A DNA stretch of 64,000 bases from Polaromonas sp. (GCA_013298815.1 JAAFJF010000001.1:1-64000); one strand, 5' to 3'; numbered from the stretch's first letter, positions 8,107 to 20,646 are shown. The notes: generated from the letters alone by a model not told the origin. Made by a program: numbers and translations.

Positions 8107-9114
8107 TTACATTGGCAAATGCGTGGCCAGCCAACCCGATACAGCCTCTGGCATCGCCATCACTTCTGCGGGAAACTTGCCTTTGGGAAAACCCACATGC
8201 CCGCCCTGCGCGGTGTGCCACAGAGTCACGCTTTTGCTGACTTCGGTGGGTTGGGGCAATGACCATGCCGGTATAAACGGGTCATTCACGGCGTTCAGCG
8301 CCAAAGCAGGCAGATGGATGCGATGCATGTGCGGCTTGGCGGAGGCGCGCAGCCAGTAGTCTTCGGTGTTTTTGAAACCGTGCACGGGGGCGGTGAAGAT
8401 GTTGTCGAACTCGTACAAATCGCGGCTGGCTTGCAGCGCTTTGCCATCAAACAAGCCAGGGTTCAACGCCAAACGTTCCAGCGCTTTAGGCTTCATGCTG
8501 TTTAAAAACATGCGGGTGTAGACCAAGCGGTTGAAACCCTGCCCGATGGCGACGCCGCTGGCGGCTAAATCTAGCGGTGAGCAAACGGAGGCCACGGCTT
8601 GCACCGTTTGCGTTGCTGTGCTGCCCGCTTCTTGCGCCCAGCGCATGAGCGCGTTGCCACCCAGCGAGATGCCGACCGCCAACAGCGCGCCACCGCCGGC
8701 CATCACGTGCACAGCTTTGAGCTTGGACAGCATCCAGCCGATTTCTTCATAATCGCCCGAATGGTAGGCGCGGGGTGCGCGGTTGATCTCGCCACTGCAG
8801 CCGCGAAAATGCGGTACGGCATACGCCCAGCCGCGCTGTTGGGCGATTTTGGCAAAAGCGAGGGCATAGTGGCTGCTGGAGGAGCCTTCTAAGCCGTGAA
8901 ACAGCACGAGCAGGGGTTGTTTAGACGCTTTTTGGGGTTCTGCTAGTTCAACATGAGTGTAGTCAACGTCAACGAAGTCATCATCAGGCGTGACCCAACG
9001 AACCCGCTTGTAAGGCGCGACGGCAGGCTGCTCAAGCGAGCGGGCACTGACCATCGCCGGCCAGATAGTTTGCAGGTTACCACCAGGCAACCACATAGGC
9101 GCTATATATTTCAT
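8107..9114 (-). CDS. YheT-family alpha/beta hydrolase
   Basis: Predicted esterase of the YheT/ABHD1-3 group. The nucleophile elbow is GISLGGNALMRW, the oxyanion region is LFHGLEGSSSSHY, the Asp is in AVNDPFIP, and the catalytic His is in GGHVGFP. At 335 residues the length is typical. The start codon and first residues (MKYIAP) lie inside dispersed repeat copy C, so the present start has been supplied or replaced by the repeat. The natural substrate is unknown; family members act on acyl esters. Confidence 0.88.
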   Translation of the reverse strand: MKYIAPMWLPGGNLQTIWPAMVSARSLEQPAVAPYKRVRWVTPDDDFVDVDYTHVELAEPQKASKQPLLVLFHGLEGSSSSHYALAFAKIAQQRGWAYAVPHFRGCSGEINRAPRAYHSGDYEEIGWMLSKLKAVHVMAGGGALLAVGISLGGNALMRWAQEAGSTATQTVQAVASVCSPLDLAASGVAIGQGFNRLVYTRMFLNSMKPKALERLALNPGLFDGKALQASRDLYEFDNIFTAPVHGFKNTEDYWLRASAKPHMHRIHLPALALNAVNDPFIPAWSLPQPTEVSKSVTLWHTAQGGHVGFPKGKFPAEVMAMPEAVSGWLATHLPM

Positions 9115-9154
9115 AGCATCTTAGGCAGTAAATACGCTGGATAGAGTCATTTTT
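9101..9154 (-). repeat. Dispersed ~53-bp repeat, copy C (at the YheT gene start)
   Basis: On the minus strand it contains CAGCGTATTTACTGCCTAAG and the tail GCTATGAAATATATAGC. The ATG of the YheT-type gene (9112-9114) is inside the tail. Confidence 0.75.
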
Positions 9155-9290
9155 TGATGCATTTCATGCAAATTTTACACAGATTTCTTTAAACCTGGCA
9201 TAAATCGACCATTTTTGGGCTTTTATCACCCAAGTTTTCATTCAATTGTGATAACGTACCGCTTTATATCGTTTACGAAAGGATTACCCC

Positions 9291-9890
9291 ATGAAACGTT
9301 GGTTATTGATTATTTCTACTGTGCTGAGTTTGGGAACAGCCCTAACTGGCTGCGGCTACAACGACTTCCAGAGCTTGGACGAAACATCTAATGCCGCTTG
9401 GAAAGAGGTTTTGAACCAGTACCAGCGCCGCGCCGATTTGGTGCCCAACATCGTCGCCACCGTCAAAGGCGAGGCTAATTTTGAGCAAGAAACGCTGACC
9501 AAGGTGATCGAAGCACGCTCCAAAGCGACGGCGATTCAAGTCACCCCAGAACTCCTGAACAACCCAGAAGCGATGAAAAAATTCCAAGCCGCGCAGGGTG
9601 AACTGGGCAATGCATTGAGCCGCTTGATGGCGGTGAGCGAGGCTTACCCCAACTTGAAAGCCAACCAAGGCTTTAGCGATTTGCGCGTGCAGCTCGAAGG
9701 CACCGAAAACCGCATCACCGTGGCGCGCAACCGCTACATCGCCACCATCAAAGACTACAACATCTTGACCCGCAGCTTCCCAACCAACTTGACCGCCATG
9801 ATCTTCGGCTACAAAACCAAGGAAGGCTTCACGGTTGAAAACGAAGCGGCTATTTCTAAGCCCCCAGCTGTCAGCTTTGAGAAGAAGTAA
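9291..9890 (+). CDS. lemA: LemA-family lipoprotein
   Basis: The N-terminal hydrophobic segment ends in a lipobox (LTGC, Cys21), so this is a lipoprotein version of LemA. The conserved start of the LemA helical domain (GYNDFQSLDE, then QYQRRADLVPNIV) and the C-terminal segment YNILTRSFPTNL are present. At 199 residues the length is normal. The molecular role of LemA is not established. It is the first gene of a lemA-TPM-TPM cluster, an arrangement often seen in proteobacteria. Confidence 0.92.
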   Translation: MKRWLLIISTVLSLGTALTGCGYNDFQSLDETSNAAWKEVLNQYQRRADLVPNIVATVKGEANFEQETLTKVIEARSKATAIQVTPELLNNPEAMKKFQAAQGELGNALSRLMAVSEAYPNLKANQGFSDLRVQLEGTENRITVARNRYIATIKDYNILTRSFPTNLTAMIFGYKTKEGFTVENEAAISKPPAVSFEKK

Positions 9891-9962
9891 GCGATTACTT
9901 ACTCTGCAACACTCAATTACCTGCAGTTTTTGATTTACCACGTGTCATATATTCGACGCATT

Positions 9963-10883
9963 ATGGGTGGTTTCTGCCAATCGCTGCTTGTCGCTTTGCT
10001 GCTGCAAACAAGCGCAGCGGGTGTTTGGGCGCAAGATGTACAGCCCATTCCAGCGCTGACCAGCCACGTAGTAGACACGACGGGTTTGCTCGACGCCAGC
10101 CAGCAAGCGGCTTTGGAAGCCAAACTGGATGCCCTAGAAAAAGCCAAAGGCTCACAAGTGGTGGTGCTGATTGTGCCTACCTTGCAGCCCGAAGACATCA
10201 GCAGCTACGCCAACCGCGTGGGTAATGCCTGGAAAATTGGCCGCAAAAACGTGGGCGACGGCGTCCTGTTTGTGGTCGCGTTCAAAGACCGGCAAATGCG
10301 CATCGAAGTCGCCAAAACGCTGGAAGGTGCGATTCCTGACTTGGCAGCCAAGCAAATCATCACCAATGCCGTGACGCCACGCTTCAAAGCGGGAGATTAT
10401 GCGGGCGGTATTTCGGCAGGGGTTGATCAACTCTCTGCCCGTATCAAAGGCGAAGCCTTACCAGAAGTGGGTGCTGCGGGTACGACTGGCGGTAGCGGCG
10501 GTAGCGGATTACCGGGTGGTTTTGAGTGGATGGATTTGGCTATCTTTCTGTTTTTTGCTGTGCCTATTGGTGGTGCGATGGCAAAAAGTATTTTTGGCCA
10601 AAAGCTAGGGTCCTTGATTACCGGCGGTGCAGTGGGAACGCTAGCATTTGTGTTCACAGCCAGTTTGATCATCGCAAGCTTAGCGGGTGTGGTCGCCTTG
10701 CTCTTTGCCTTGTTTTCGGGATTATCGGGTGGTTCTAGCGGACGCAGTGGCGGCTTAGGCCGTGGTGGATTCGGAGGCGGGGGCTTTGGCGGCGGCGGAT
10801 TCAGCGGCGGGGGCGGCGGCGGAGGTTTTAGCTCGGGCGGTGGCGGTGATTTTGGTGGCGGTGGCGCTTCGGGTAGCTGGTAA
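9963..10883 (+). CDS. TPM-domain protein (YgcG family) with Gly-rich tail
   Basis: A signal peptide (GFCQSLLVALLLQ to VWAQ) is followed by a TPM (thylakoid/phosphatase-like) domain (VVDTTGLLDASQQAALEAKL, DGVLFVVAFKDRQMRIEV, PRFKAGDYAGGI). A transmembrane hairpin region follows (about residues 185-265), and then a C-terminal tail of almost only Gly, Ser and Phe. The ATG at 9963 fits the signal peptide; a TTG at 9930 would add 11 residues. It lies downstream of lemA with a 72-bp gap. Such proteins are inner-membrane anchored with the TPM domain in the periplasm; function is unknown. Confidence 0.88.
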   Translation: MGGFCQSLLVALLLQTSAAGVWAQDVQPIPALTSHVVDTTGLLDASQQAALEAKLDALEKAKGSQVVVLIVPTLQPEDISSYANRVGNAWKIGRKNVGDGVLFVVAFKDRQMRIEVAKTLEGAIPDLAAKQIITNAVTPRFKAGDYAGGISAGVDQLSARIKGEALPEVGAAGTTGGSGGSGLPGGFEWMDLAIFLFFAVPIGGAMAKSIFGQKLGSLITGGAVGTLAFVFTASLIIASLAGVVALLFALFSGLSGGSSGRSGGLGRGGFGGGGFGGGGFSGGGGGGGFSSGGGGDFGGGGASGSW

Positions 10884-10886
10884 TTG

Positions 10887-11429
10887 ATGACAACTATGTT
10901 TAGCCGATTTTTCACCCTTTTCAAACACCGCTGGTTAGACGTGTCGGACAGCCGTAAGACGCTGCCCGACGACCTGCTAAATCGTCTAAAAAAACGCATC
11001 GTTGCCAGCGAACACAGACACAGCGGCGAAATTCGTATTTGCGTTGAGGCAGGGTTGCCGACCAGCTATTTGTGGCGTCATTTTTGGCACAAAGCATCGA
11101 TGCGAGCCGTGATGCGCCAGCGCGCCATCATGATGTTCAGCAAACTGCGTATTTGGGATACTGAGCACAACAATGGCGTGCTGATCTACTTGCTGCTGGC
11201 AGAGCGAGATATTGAGCTGGTGGCAGACCGTGGCATCAATCAATACGTTGACCCTGCAGAGTGGGAAGCGATTGTTCAGCGCCTGAGCAAGGCTTTGCAT
11301 GAAGACCGGTTTGAAGATGGTTTGACACAAGCCTTAGAGGAAGTATCGGCCATTTTAATGCGCCATTTTGAACTGAAAACGGGTGATAAAAACCCTAACG
11401 AATTGCCGAATGCGCCTTTTATAGCCTGA
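10887..11429 (+). CDS. Second TPM-domain protein (soluble)
   Basis: A 180-residue paralogue-type partner without signal peptide. It has the segments GEIRICVEAGLP, NGVLIYLLLAERDIELVADRGI and HEDRFEDGLTQALEEVS, which match the second half of TPM domains. The ATG at 10887 directly follows the TAA of the preceding gene (the TTG at 10884 abuts it), so translational coupling is likely. It is the third gene of the lemA cluster. Function is unknown. Confidence 0.83.
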   Translation: MTTMFSRFFTLFKHRWLDVSDSRKTLPDDLLNRLKKRIVASEHRHSGEIRICVEAGLPTSYLWRHFWHKASMRAVMRQRAIMMFSKLRIWDTEHNNGVLIYLLLAERDIELVADRGINQYVDPAEWEAIVQRLSKALHEDRFEDGLTQALEEVSAILMRHFELKTGDKNPNELPNAPFIA

Positions 11430-11484
11430 ACAATATCACTTAATTTCATCTTTCTCGCTTTATTTACTCACTTTAATCGCCCAT

Positions 11485-11512
11485 AAAAAAACCTCACAAT
11501 GTGAGGTTTTTT
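11485..11512. terminator. Bidirectional intrinsic terminator between the TPM gene and atpC
   Basis: AAAAAACCTCAC and GTGAGGTTTTTT form a 12-bp stem with an AAT loop and A/T tracts on both sides. It sits between two convergent transcription units. Confidence 0.92.
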
Positions 11513-11562
11513 GTTTTCCGCAGTTTGAAAACTGCAGCAAAGTCGAAACAACTTATTTGAAG

Positions 11563-11979
11563 TTATTTGTTATGGCGAAATTTACGCAAAGCTGCGATCT
11601 GCGCCGCCATGGCAAACAGCTCTGATTGCGCTTTGGCAATATCGAGTTCGCCTTTGGCGTTCTTCAAAGCTTCTTCCGCAGCTGCTTTGGCTTCATTGGC
11701 TTTCTCTTCGTCCAAATCTTTACCGCGAATGGCTGTGTCGGACAACACAGTAACGCAGTTAGGTTGAACTTCCAGAATGCCCCCCGCAACGAAAATAAAC
11801 TCTTCGCTGCCGTCTGCTTTTTCAATACGCACTGAGCCGGCTTTGATGCGCGAAATCAGCGGTGTGTGGCGTGGGTAAATGCCGAGTTCGCCCGCTTCGC
11901 CCGGTAAAGCCACAAATTTGGCTTCACCAGAGAAGATGGACTCTTCTGCACTGACAACATCAACGTGGATGGTGTTCAT
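11563..11979 (-). CDS. atpC: F1Fo ATP synthase epsilon subunit
   Basis: Central-stalk subunit that couples and regulates the F1 motor. The beta-sandwich start [20 protein letters not shown], the central [18 protein letters not shown] and the C-terminal helical hairpin are present; the length of 138 residues is normal. It is the last gene of the atp operon, 14 bp after atpD. Confidence 0.97.
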   Translation of the reverse strand: MNTIHVDVVSAEESIFSGEAKFVALPGEAGELGIYPRHTPLISRIKAGSVRIEKADGSEEFIFVAGGILEVQPNCVTVLSDTAIRGKDLDEEKANEAKAAAEEALKNAKGELDIAKAQSELFAMAAQIAALRKFRHNK

Positions 11980-11993
11980 GGCTATATACCCCT

Positions 11994-13433
<1,440 letters not shown>

Positions 13434-13463
13434 CTAAAAACTTGCTTGCGTCAGAACTGTGTC

Positions 13464-14357
13464 TTACGACACCGCTGCAGCACCAGAAACGATTTCAGAC
13501 AGCTCTTTGGTAATCGCTGCTTGACGGGTTTTGTTGTAGATCAACTTCAACTCAGCAATCACATTGCCTGCGTTGTCGGTAGCTGCTTTCATCGCGACCA
13601 TACGCGCTGCGTGTTCAGAAGCGATGTTTTCAGCAACGGCCTGGTACACCAGCGCTTCAGCATAGCGCACCAGCAAGTCGTCAATCACAGCTTGCGCGTC
13701 TGGTTCATATATGTAGTCCCAGCCATGCTTCACACCACTTGCGGCTTCACTTTTTTGAGCTTGCTCTTGCAATTTAGCTTGCGACAATGGCAGTAACTGC
13801 TCTGTCACAGGCTCTTGTCGCATGGTGCTGACAAACTTGTTGTAGCAAAGTACAACCGAGCTGATCTCGCCACGGGTGTAAGCATCTAACAACACCTTGA
13901 CCGGCCCAATGAGCTTGTCCAGATGAGGCTTGTCGCCCAAATGCGTCACATGTGACACCACTTTAGCACCCATACGTGTCAAGAAACCCAAACCTTTGCC
14001 GCCAATAGCTACGGACTGAGTTGTTTGACCTGCCGCTTGGCCATCGCGTAATTGAATGGTCAAAGCACGGAACAGGTTAGTGTTCAAGCCGCCGCACAAA
14101 CCTTTGTCGGTACTCACCACAATGTAGCCCACCGATTTAGCATCGTTGGTTTTCATGAAAGCGTGCACGTACTCGGGATTGGCTTCACCCAAATTAGCTG
14201 CGATGTTGCGAATTTTCTCGCTGTATGGACGCGCCGCGCGCATGCGCTCTTGCGCCTTGCGCATCTTGGAGACGGAAATCATTTCCATCGCCTTGGTGAT
14301 CTTCTTGGTGTTTTCCACCGATTTGATCTTGGTGCGTAGTTCCTTACCGGATGCCAT
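13464..14357 (-). CDS. atpG: F1Fo ATP synthase gamma subunit
   Basis: Rotor shaft of F1. It begins with the typical [20 protein letters not shown], has [14 protein letters not shown] in the Rossmann part, and ends in the coiled C-terminal helix with [17 protein letters not shown]. Length is 297 residues. It sits between atpA and atpD as in the standard order. Confidence 0.98.
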   Translation of the reverse strand: MASGKELRTKIKSVENTKKITKAMEMISVSKMRKAQERMRAARPYSEKIRNIAANLGEANPEYVHAFMKTNDAKSVGYIVVSTDKGLCGGLNTNLFRALTIQLRDGQAAGQTTQSVAIGGKGLGFLTRMGAKVVSHVTHLGDKPHLDKLIGPVKVLLDAYTRGEISSVVLCYNKFVSTMRQEPVTEQLLPLSQAKLQEQAQKSEAASGVKHGWDYIYEPDAQAVIDDLLVRYAEALVYQAVAENIASEHAARMVAMKAATDNAGNVIAELKLIYNKTRQAAITKELSEIVSGAAAVS

Positions 14358-14395
14358 GGTTGCCCCTTGTCTGTTTTAGTAGCGTCGGGAGCAGC

Positions 14396-15949
14396 TTAAG
14401 CAAATGACTTCTTGAAAGCCGTGGTCGCAGTGGTCAATTCAGCTTCCGCTTCTTTGTCCATCGCTTTGGCAGCTTCCAATTTAGCCAACAAACCAGCGTG
14501 TTTGTCTTTGAGGTAGCCGTGTAAGCCGTGCTCAAAAGCCAATACCTTGTTGACGGCGATATCGTCCATGAAACCTTTGTTCACGGCAAACAATGTCGCA
14601 CCCATCAGGCTGATAGGCTGTGGGCTGTACTGGGCTTGCTTGAGCAATTCAGTCACGCGGGCACCGCGGTCGAGCTGTTTACGCGTGGCTTCGTCCAAAT
14701 CAGAAGCAAACTGCGCAAACGCAGCCAATTCACGGTACTGCGCCAAGTCGGTACGGATACCGCCAGACAAGCTCTTGATGATCTTGGTTTGTGCAGCGCC
14801 ACCGACACGAGACACAGAAATACCAGCGTTAATCGCGGGACGGATACCGGCGTTGAACAGTGATGTTTCCAAGAAGATCTGGCCGTCAGTGATAGAAATC
14901 ACGTTGGTTGGCACGAATGCAGATACGTCGCCGGCTTGGGTTTCAATGATAGGTAAAGCCGTCAAAGAACCCGTCTTACCTTTGACTTCACCTTTGGTGA
15001 AGTCTTCAACGTATTTTTCATTGACACGTGCAGCACGCTCTAACAAACGACTGTGGAGATAAAACACATCGCCAGGGTAAGCTTCACGACCTGGTGGACG
15101 GCGCAACAGCAAAGACACTTGGCGGTAAGCCACGGCTTGCTTGGACAAATCGTCATAAACGATGAGGGCGTCTTGACCGCGATCGCGGAAGTATTCACCC
15201 ATGGTACAGCCAGAGTAGGCGCTGACGTATTGCATCGCAGCGGACTCAGACGCAGTAGCGGCGACCACAATGGTGTATTCCATCGCGCCGGCTTGTTCCA
15301 AAGAACGCACCACGTTTTTCACGCTGGATGCTTTTTGACCGATCGCCACATAGATACATGGGACGTTTTGGCCTTTTTGGTTGATGATGGCGTCAATCGC
15401 GACAGCCGTTTTACCGGTCTGGCGGTCACCAATGATCAATTCGCGCTGACCGCGACCAATTGGCACCATAGAGTCGATAGACTTCAAGCCAGTTTGCATC
15501 GGTTGGTCAACGGATTTACGTGCAATCACGCCTGGCGCAACTTTTTCAATCACGTCAGTCATTTTGGCGTTGATAGGACCTTTGCCGTCGATAGGTTGAC
15601 CCAAAGCGTTCACCACACGGCCAAGCAACTCAGGACCGACAGGAACTTCTAGAATACGACCGGTACACTTGACGGTATCGCCTTCAGAGATGTGCTCGTA
15701 CTCACCCAAAATCACGGAACCTACAGAGTCACGCTCCAAGTTCAAAGCCAAACCGTAGGTAGGCAAACCATCGCTACCGGCTGGGAATTCCAACATCTCG
15801 CCCTGCATCACGTCTGACAGACCGTGGATGCGGCAAATGCCGTCGGTCACTGAAACCACAGTGCCTTGGTTGCGAATGTTCGCGCTGGCTGACAGGCCTT
15901 CGATACGGCTCTTGATCAGTTCAGAGATTTCTGCTGGATTGAGTTGCAT
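14396..15949 (-). CDS. atpA: F1Fo ATP synthase alpha subunit
   Basis: Regulatory nucleotide-binding F1 subunit, 517 residues. The P-loop is [15 protein letters not shown] and the arginine finger region is [10 protein letters not shown]. The N-terminal helix starts [19 protein letters not shown]. Both ends match the family closely. Confidence 0.98.
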   Translation of the reverse strand: MQLNPAEISELIKSRIEGLSASANIRNQGTVVSVTDGICRIHGLSDVMQGEMLEFPAGSDGLPTYGLALNLERDSVGSVILGEYEHISEGDTVKCTGRILEVPVGPELLGRVVNALGQPIDGKGPINAKMTDVIEKVAPGVIARKSVDQPMQTGLKSIDSMVPIGRGQRELIIGDRQTGKTAVAIDAIINQKGQNVPCIYVAIGQKASSVKNVVRSLEQAGAMEYTIVVAATASESAAMQYVSAYSGCTMGEYFRDRGQDALIVYDDLSKQAVAYRQVSLLLRRPPGREAYPGDVFYLHSRLLERAARVNEKYVEDFTKGEVKGKTGSLTALPIIETQAGDVSAFVPTNVISITDGQIFLETSLFNAGIRPAINAGISVSRVGGAAQTKIIKSLSGGIRTDLAQYRELAAFAQFASDLDEATRKQLDRGARVTELLKQAQYSPQPISLMGATLFAVNKGFMDDIAVNKVLAFEHGLHGYLKDKHAGLLAKLEAAKAMDKEAEAELTTATTAFKKSFA

Positions 15950-16000
15950 GACTCTTTCCTTCTTTCTTTAGTTAGCTTGATAAATCGACTTTTGACCGCT

Positions 16001-16531
16001 TTAAGCCGTCAAAGCCACTTTCATTTGTTCCAAACGGGCTTTGACAGACGTGTCGAGCACCTCGTCACCCACCACCACACGAATACCGCCGATCAACTCA
16101 GGCTGCAACACAACGGACAAGTTGAGTTTGCGCTTGAATTGCTTTTCCAAGGTAACCGCCAAGTCAGTCAAAGCTGCGCCGTCGATTGGGAAAGCGCTGT
16201 GCACGACAGCATCAGACGAGCCGCTTTGCGCATTTTTCAAGGCGCGAAACTGTGTCGCCATCTCTGGCAAAGCATTCAAACGGCCATTTTCAATGACAGT
16301 ACGCAAAAAGTTTTTCGCTGCTTCTGGCAACTCAACTTTAGCCACGCCAGCGATCAAATCAAAAACTTGATCCGTGCTTGCCTTGGGACTATCAGCAAAT
16401 TCCTGCAATTGTGCGTTTTGCGCAACGGCAGACAAGGCGTCCACCCAAACGGCGGCGCCGTTCAAATCCTTAGAAGTTGCTTTGAAAAGCGCCTCCGCGT
16501 AGGGACGGGCGATGGTTGCTAATTCAGCCAT
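16001..16531 (-). CDS. atpH: F1Fo ATP synthase delta subunit
   Basis: Peripheral-stalk subunit (OSCP type) joining F1 to subunit b. It starts [16 protein letters not shown] and ends with the typical [20 protein letters not shown]. Length is 176 residues. It sits between atpF and atpA. Confidence 0.97.
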   Translation of the reverse strand: MAELATIARPYAEALFKATSKDLNGAAVWVDALSAVAQNAQLQEFADSPKASTDQVFDLIAGVAKVELPEAAKNFLRTVIENGRLNALPEMATQFRALKNAQSGSSDAVVHSAFPIDGAALTDLAVTLEKQFKRKLNLSVVLQPELIGGIRVVVGDEVLDTSVKARLEQMKVALTA

Positions 16532-16576
16532 AAAGTGCTCGTGTAGTTCGGGTTAAAAGTTCAGTCAAAATTGAGA

Positions 16577-17047
16577 TTAAAGCTCTGTTTTAAGACGACC
16601 CAACAAATCCGCATGGACGCCTGCATTGACTTCTTTACGAAGAATTTGCTCAGCACCCTTAACAGCCAATGCGGCGACTTGCTCACGCAGCGTCTCACGA
16701 GCCTTCACAGTTTGTTGTTCAGCTTCAGCTTTGGCAGCAGCAATAATTTTATTGCCTTCGTCCGTAGCTTTTGCTTTCGCTTCTTCGACAATCGCTTGAC
16801 CGCGACGCTCAGCATCTGCCAAGCGAGTTGCAGTCTCCGTGCGCGATTTAGCCAACTCATCTTCAACACGCTTGTTAGCGTTGCTGAGCTCAGACTTGGC
16901 CTTATCGGCAGCGGCGAGACCGCTTGCTATTTTTTCTGCCCGCTCGTCGAGCGCTTTTGTAATTGGCGGCCATACGAATTTCATCGTAAACCAAGCCAAA
17001 ATCAAAAAGACGATCAGCTGCAGGAATAAGGTTGCATTAATGCTCAC
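16577..17047 (-). CDS. atpF: F1Fo ATP synthase subunit b
   Basis: Peripheral stalk. One N-terminal membrane helix ([20 protein letters not shown]) is followed by a long charged, Ala-rich coiled coil. Length is 156 residues, normal for subunit b. Confidence 0.97.
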   Translation of the reverse strand: MSINATLFLQLIVFLILAWFTMKFVWPPITKALDERAEKIASGLAAADKAKSELSNANKRVEDELAKSRTETATRLADAERRGQAIVEEAKAKATDEGNKIIAAAKAEAEQQTVKARETLREQVAALAVKGAEQILRKEVNAGVHADLLGRLKTEL

Positions 17048-17084
17048 AGCTTACTTCCTTTCAAGCTTGAAAACTTGAACAAAA

Positions 17085-17345
<261 letters not shown>

Positions 17346-17383
17346 TTAAAAAACAAAAACAAAACAAAAACAAACACAAAAGA

Positions 17384-18277
<894 letters not shown>

Positions 18278-18289
18278 TCACCAATGTTA

Positions 18290-18883
18290 TCAATTATTAA
18301 AAGAATTCTTGCGTAATGGATACAACCAAACGGCGATCCAGTACACCTTCATAGTCACCACAAAGCCAGCCAATAGAGCTAGCCAATTTAAATTCATAAT
18401 CAAGACAGGCGCAGCGAACAACATCACCACCGTCAGGCCCACCTTAACTGCCTCCCAGACAAAAAACCCTAAACTAGCAAGCAACGGAGAATTTGCCCCT
18501 TCGCTTCGCTTTAAACCCCAAGCAAGCATGCTTGCTGGCAACGCCACTGCTAACGAGCCGTACGCTACCGAGAGGGCAACTACGCCATCAAACCTGATAT
18601 ACGCAACGATAGTTACCAACACACCTACAAGCAGCTGCCACTGTATAAGTCGCCACGGCGATAATAAAGGTACAGTCTTACGTAAACCTTGTATTACCAA
18701 CTGCGCCTGCTCAAAACTTAGCGGCTCGAAATAATCTGCGTCATCTTGGTTCAGCAGCTCATCCTTGAGCAACACTAGTTTTATTTTTGCTTCTGAGTCA
18801 ACTTTAGTCCCCACGTTCACTCTGGGCTGTTTAGCCCGAGCACGCCATGCTAAAAACTTGGTTAAAAGCCTAGTAATTAGCAT
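18290..18883 (-). CDS. atpI: ATP synthase subunit I (AtpI), extended form
   Basis: First gene of the operon and a membrane accessory factor for assembly of the c-ring. Four hydrophobic segments occupy about residues 80-190 (WQLLVGVLVTIVAYI, GSLAVALPASMLAWGL, VGLTVVMLFAAPVLI, VTMKVYWIAVWL). At 197 residues it is longer than the usual 120-130; the extra is a polar N-terminal region of about 75 residues with acidic LLKDELLNQDDADYFEPLS. The ATG at 18883 is 23 bp from a good -10 box. Confidence 0.87.
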   Translation of the reverse strand: MLITRLLTKFLAWRARAKQPRVNVGTKVDSEAKIKLVLLKDELLNQDDADYFEPLSFEQAQLVIQGLRKTVPLLSPWRLIQWQLLVGVLVTIVAYIRFDGVVALSVAYGSLAVALPASMLAWGLKRSEGANSPLLASLGFFVWEAVKVGLTVVMLFAAPVLIMNLNWLALLAGFVVTMKVYWIAVWLYPLRKNSFNN

Positions 18884-18905
18884 ATGTTATTTAGTAAAGC
18901 TCCCT

Positions 18906-18935
18906 ATTATACGTATAAACCCGCACCCATGTCTA
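18906..18935 (-). promoter_or_regulatory. Sigma70-type promoter of the atp operon
   Basis: On the minus strand, the -35 TAGACA (18930-18935) and the perfect -10 TATAAT (18906-18911) are separated by 18 bp and lie just upstream of atpI. Confidence 0.65.
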
Positions 18936-19036
18936 GCAATCCCCCGCAAATTTGCACCAAAATAAACTCGTTGACAATGACCAGCACGAAGAAGCTGGCT
19001 AAGGTGCAAAATATAAGATACTTTTGAAAGCGCTAC

Positions 19037-19486
19037 ATGGTTTACATTCTCTCCAAATTCTTACACCTTGCAGGTGCCATCGCTTGGATCGGCGGTATGA
19101 CATTTATGTTGTGGATCTTACGCCCCGTGGCGACCGCACAACTGCAACCACCGCAACGCGCGCCCTTAATGGCGGGTGTTATGGGGCGCTTTTTCCCACT
19201 CGTTTGGCTTAGCATTGCGACTTTGCTCATCACTGGCACGGGTATGCTAATGGCGGTAGGCATGAAGGCGGCGCCTATCGGTTGGCATCTGATGCTTGGC
19301 ATAGGTTTGCTGATGTTTGCTTTGTTTGGCCATGTGTATTTCGGACCATTCAAGCGCTTAAAACTCGCGGCTGCAGCCTCTGACTGGCCTGAATCAGGGC
19401 GACGTTTAGGGCAAATTCAGGCCATAGTTAAGATGAATTTTGTACTCGGCTGGCTGGCTATTGCTGCCGTGCTTTTTCTTCATTGA
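19037..19486 (+). CDS. CopD-family integral membrane protein
   Basis: A 149-residue membrane protein with four hydrophobic helices. It has the CopD-like start ILSKFLHLAGAIAWIGGM (conserved His), APLMAGVMGRFFPLVWLS, and a last helix MNFVLGWLAIAAVLFL. Members are predicted to handle copper or haem in the inner membrane; the exact role is unknown. It is divergent from the atp operon and 22 bp upstream of the MBL-fold gene. Confidence 0.8.
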   Translation: MVYILSKFLHLAGAIAWIGGMTFMLWILRPVATAQLQPPQRAPLMAGVMGRFFPLVWLSIATLLITGTGMLMAVGMKAAPIGWHLMLGIGLLMFALFGHVYFGPFKRLKLAAAASDWPESGRRLGQIQAIVKMNFVLGWLAIAAVLFLH

Positions 19487-19508
19487 CCCCCTATAACACT
19501 AGTTTCAC

Positions 19509-20639
19509 ATGCAAAATTGGCCTCTAGCCAGCACAAAAACTGCCTTAGCAGCTATCATAAGCATAGCAATTTTGTTGTTTTTTAACAACTCCACTGCGCA
19601 AAGCGACAGCGTACCCAAAGCGCACCACACGCCGACTGGCTTCAAAAACAACTACACGCAGCAGGTATCTCGTTCGTTTGGCGATTTCATACGTTGGCAA
19701 TGGGAATCTTGGAGTCTAGACAAAACGGCAATCAGCCCCACACCCAGCATTCAAGCAGATTTGGCTGTACTCAACGCGCCCACTGCGCCAACTGTTACAT
19801 GGATAGGCCACGCCACTGCCTTGGTTCAAGCCAACGGCCTGAATGTCTTGATTGACCCAATCTTCTCGGAACGCGCTTCGCCAGTACAGATTTTTGGTCC
19901 CAAACGTGCCCAAGCACCCGGTGTTGCAATGGCAGACTTGCCAAATATTGACGCGGTACTGATATCACACAACCATTACGACCATTTAGACCGTGCCAGC
20001 GTGGCTTTGTTAGACGAGAAAGCCAAAGCAGCAGGCAAGACCACGTTGTTTATGGTGCCTTTGGGTTTGAAAGCGTGGTTTAACAGCATCGGAATCGACA
20101 GCGTGGTCGAACTAGACTGGTGGGAGCACCATGCACTTAAAGGCGTTGAATTCCATTTAACCCCTGTGCAACATTGGTCCGCCCGCAGCATCAACGACAG
20201 AAGCGCCACTTTGTGGGGTGGATGGGCGGTGTTAGGCGCTGATTTTCACTGGTATTACGCAGGTGACACCGGCTACAGCCGCGATTTTGCCGATACGGCC
20301 AAACACTTCGCGCCACGCCAAACTGAAGCCTTAGGCGGCGGATTTGACCTCGCGCTGATCCCTGTAGGCGCTTATGAGCCGCGCTGGTTTATGACTCAGC
20401 AGCACGTCAACCCCATGGAATCGGTACGGATTCACCAAGATGTGGGCGCGAAACGCAGCATTGGCGTGCACTGGGGCACGTTTCAGCTGACCGACGAACC
20501 ACTGGACCAACCGCCGCGCGATTTAGCCGTTGCGCGCCAAGCTTTTGGCGTAAAAGATGTTGATTTCGGTGTTTTAGCCATTGGCGAATCACGACAATTC
20601 GTGAAGCGTACGCCAGCAACAGCTCTTGCAGCGCGATAA
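19509..20639 (+). CDS. MBL-fold metallohydrolase (NAPE-PLD/UlaG-like), exported or membrane-anchored
   Basis: Zinc hydrolase with the metallo-beta-lactamase signature SHNHYDHLD, an upstream TWIGHATALVQ strand, a GDTGYSRDF Asp motif and a late His in GVHWGTFQLTDEP. This resembles bacterial NAPE-PLD-like phospholipases and the UlaG lactonase. Residues 3-21 are encoded by dispersed repeat copy D, and together with the following hydrophobic residues (to about 26) they form the N-terminal signal or anchor (ALAAIISIAILLFF). The repeat therefore seems to supply part of the export signal. The ATG at 19509 lies just before the repeat. Confidence 0.82.
   Translation: MQNWPLASTKTALAAIISIAILLFFNNSTAQSDSVPKAHHTPTGFKNNYTQQVSRSFGDFIRWQWESWSLDKTAISPTPSIQADLAVLNAPTAPTVTWIGHATALVQANGLNVLIDPIFSERASPVQIFGPKRAQAPGVAMADLPNIDAVLISHNHYDHLDRASVALLDEKAKAAGKTTLFMVPLGLKAWFNSIGIDSVVELDWWEHHALKGVEFHLTPVQHWSARSINDRSATLWGGWAVLGADFHWYYAGDTGYSRDFADTAKHFAPRQTEALGGGFDLALIPVGAYEPRWFMTQQHVNPMESVRIHQDVGAKRSIGVHWGTFQLTDEPLDQPPRDLAVARQAFGVKDVDFGVLAIGESRQFVKRTPATALAAR
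19513..19567 (+). repeat. Dispersed ~53-bp repeat, copy D (start of the MBL-fold gene)
   Basis: AAAATTGGCCTCTAGCCAGC, then ACTGCCTTAGCAGC and the tail GCTATCATAAGCATAGC. It is read in sense inside the coding region and encodes residues 3-21 of the MBL-fold protein. Confidence 0.72.
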
Positions 20640-20646
20640 TTGCTTC

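Noticed and set aside
9342-9941. 199-codon minus-strand frame opposite lemA
   Set aside because: Complete overlap with a clear LemA gene; no start signal or family.
10427-10999. 190-codon Pro-rich open frame on the minus strand
   Set aside because: It is the reverse complement of the Gly-rich tail of the TPM protein; long Pro runs are the mirror of Gly codons. No ribosome site or family.
15053-15652. 199-codon plus-strand frame opposite atpA
   Set aside because: Lies wholly inside the highly conserved atpA gene and has a composition typical of antisense translation (His/Arg/Phe rich).
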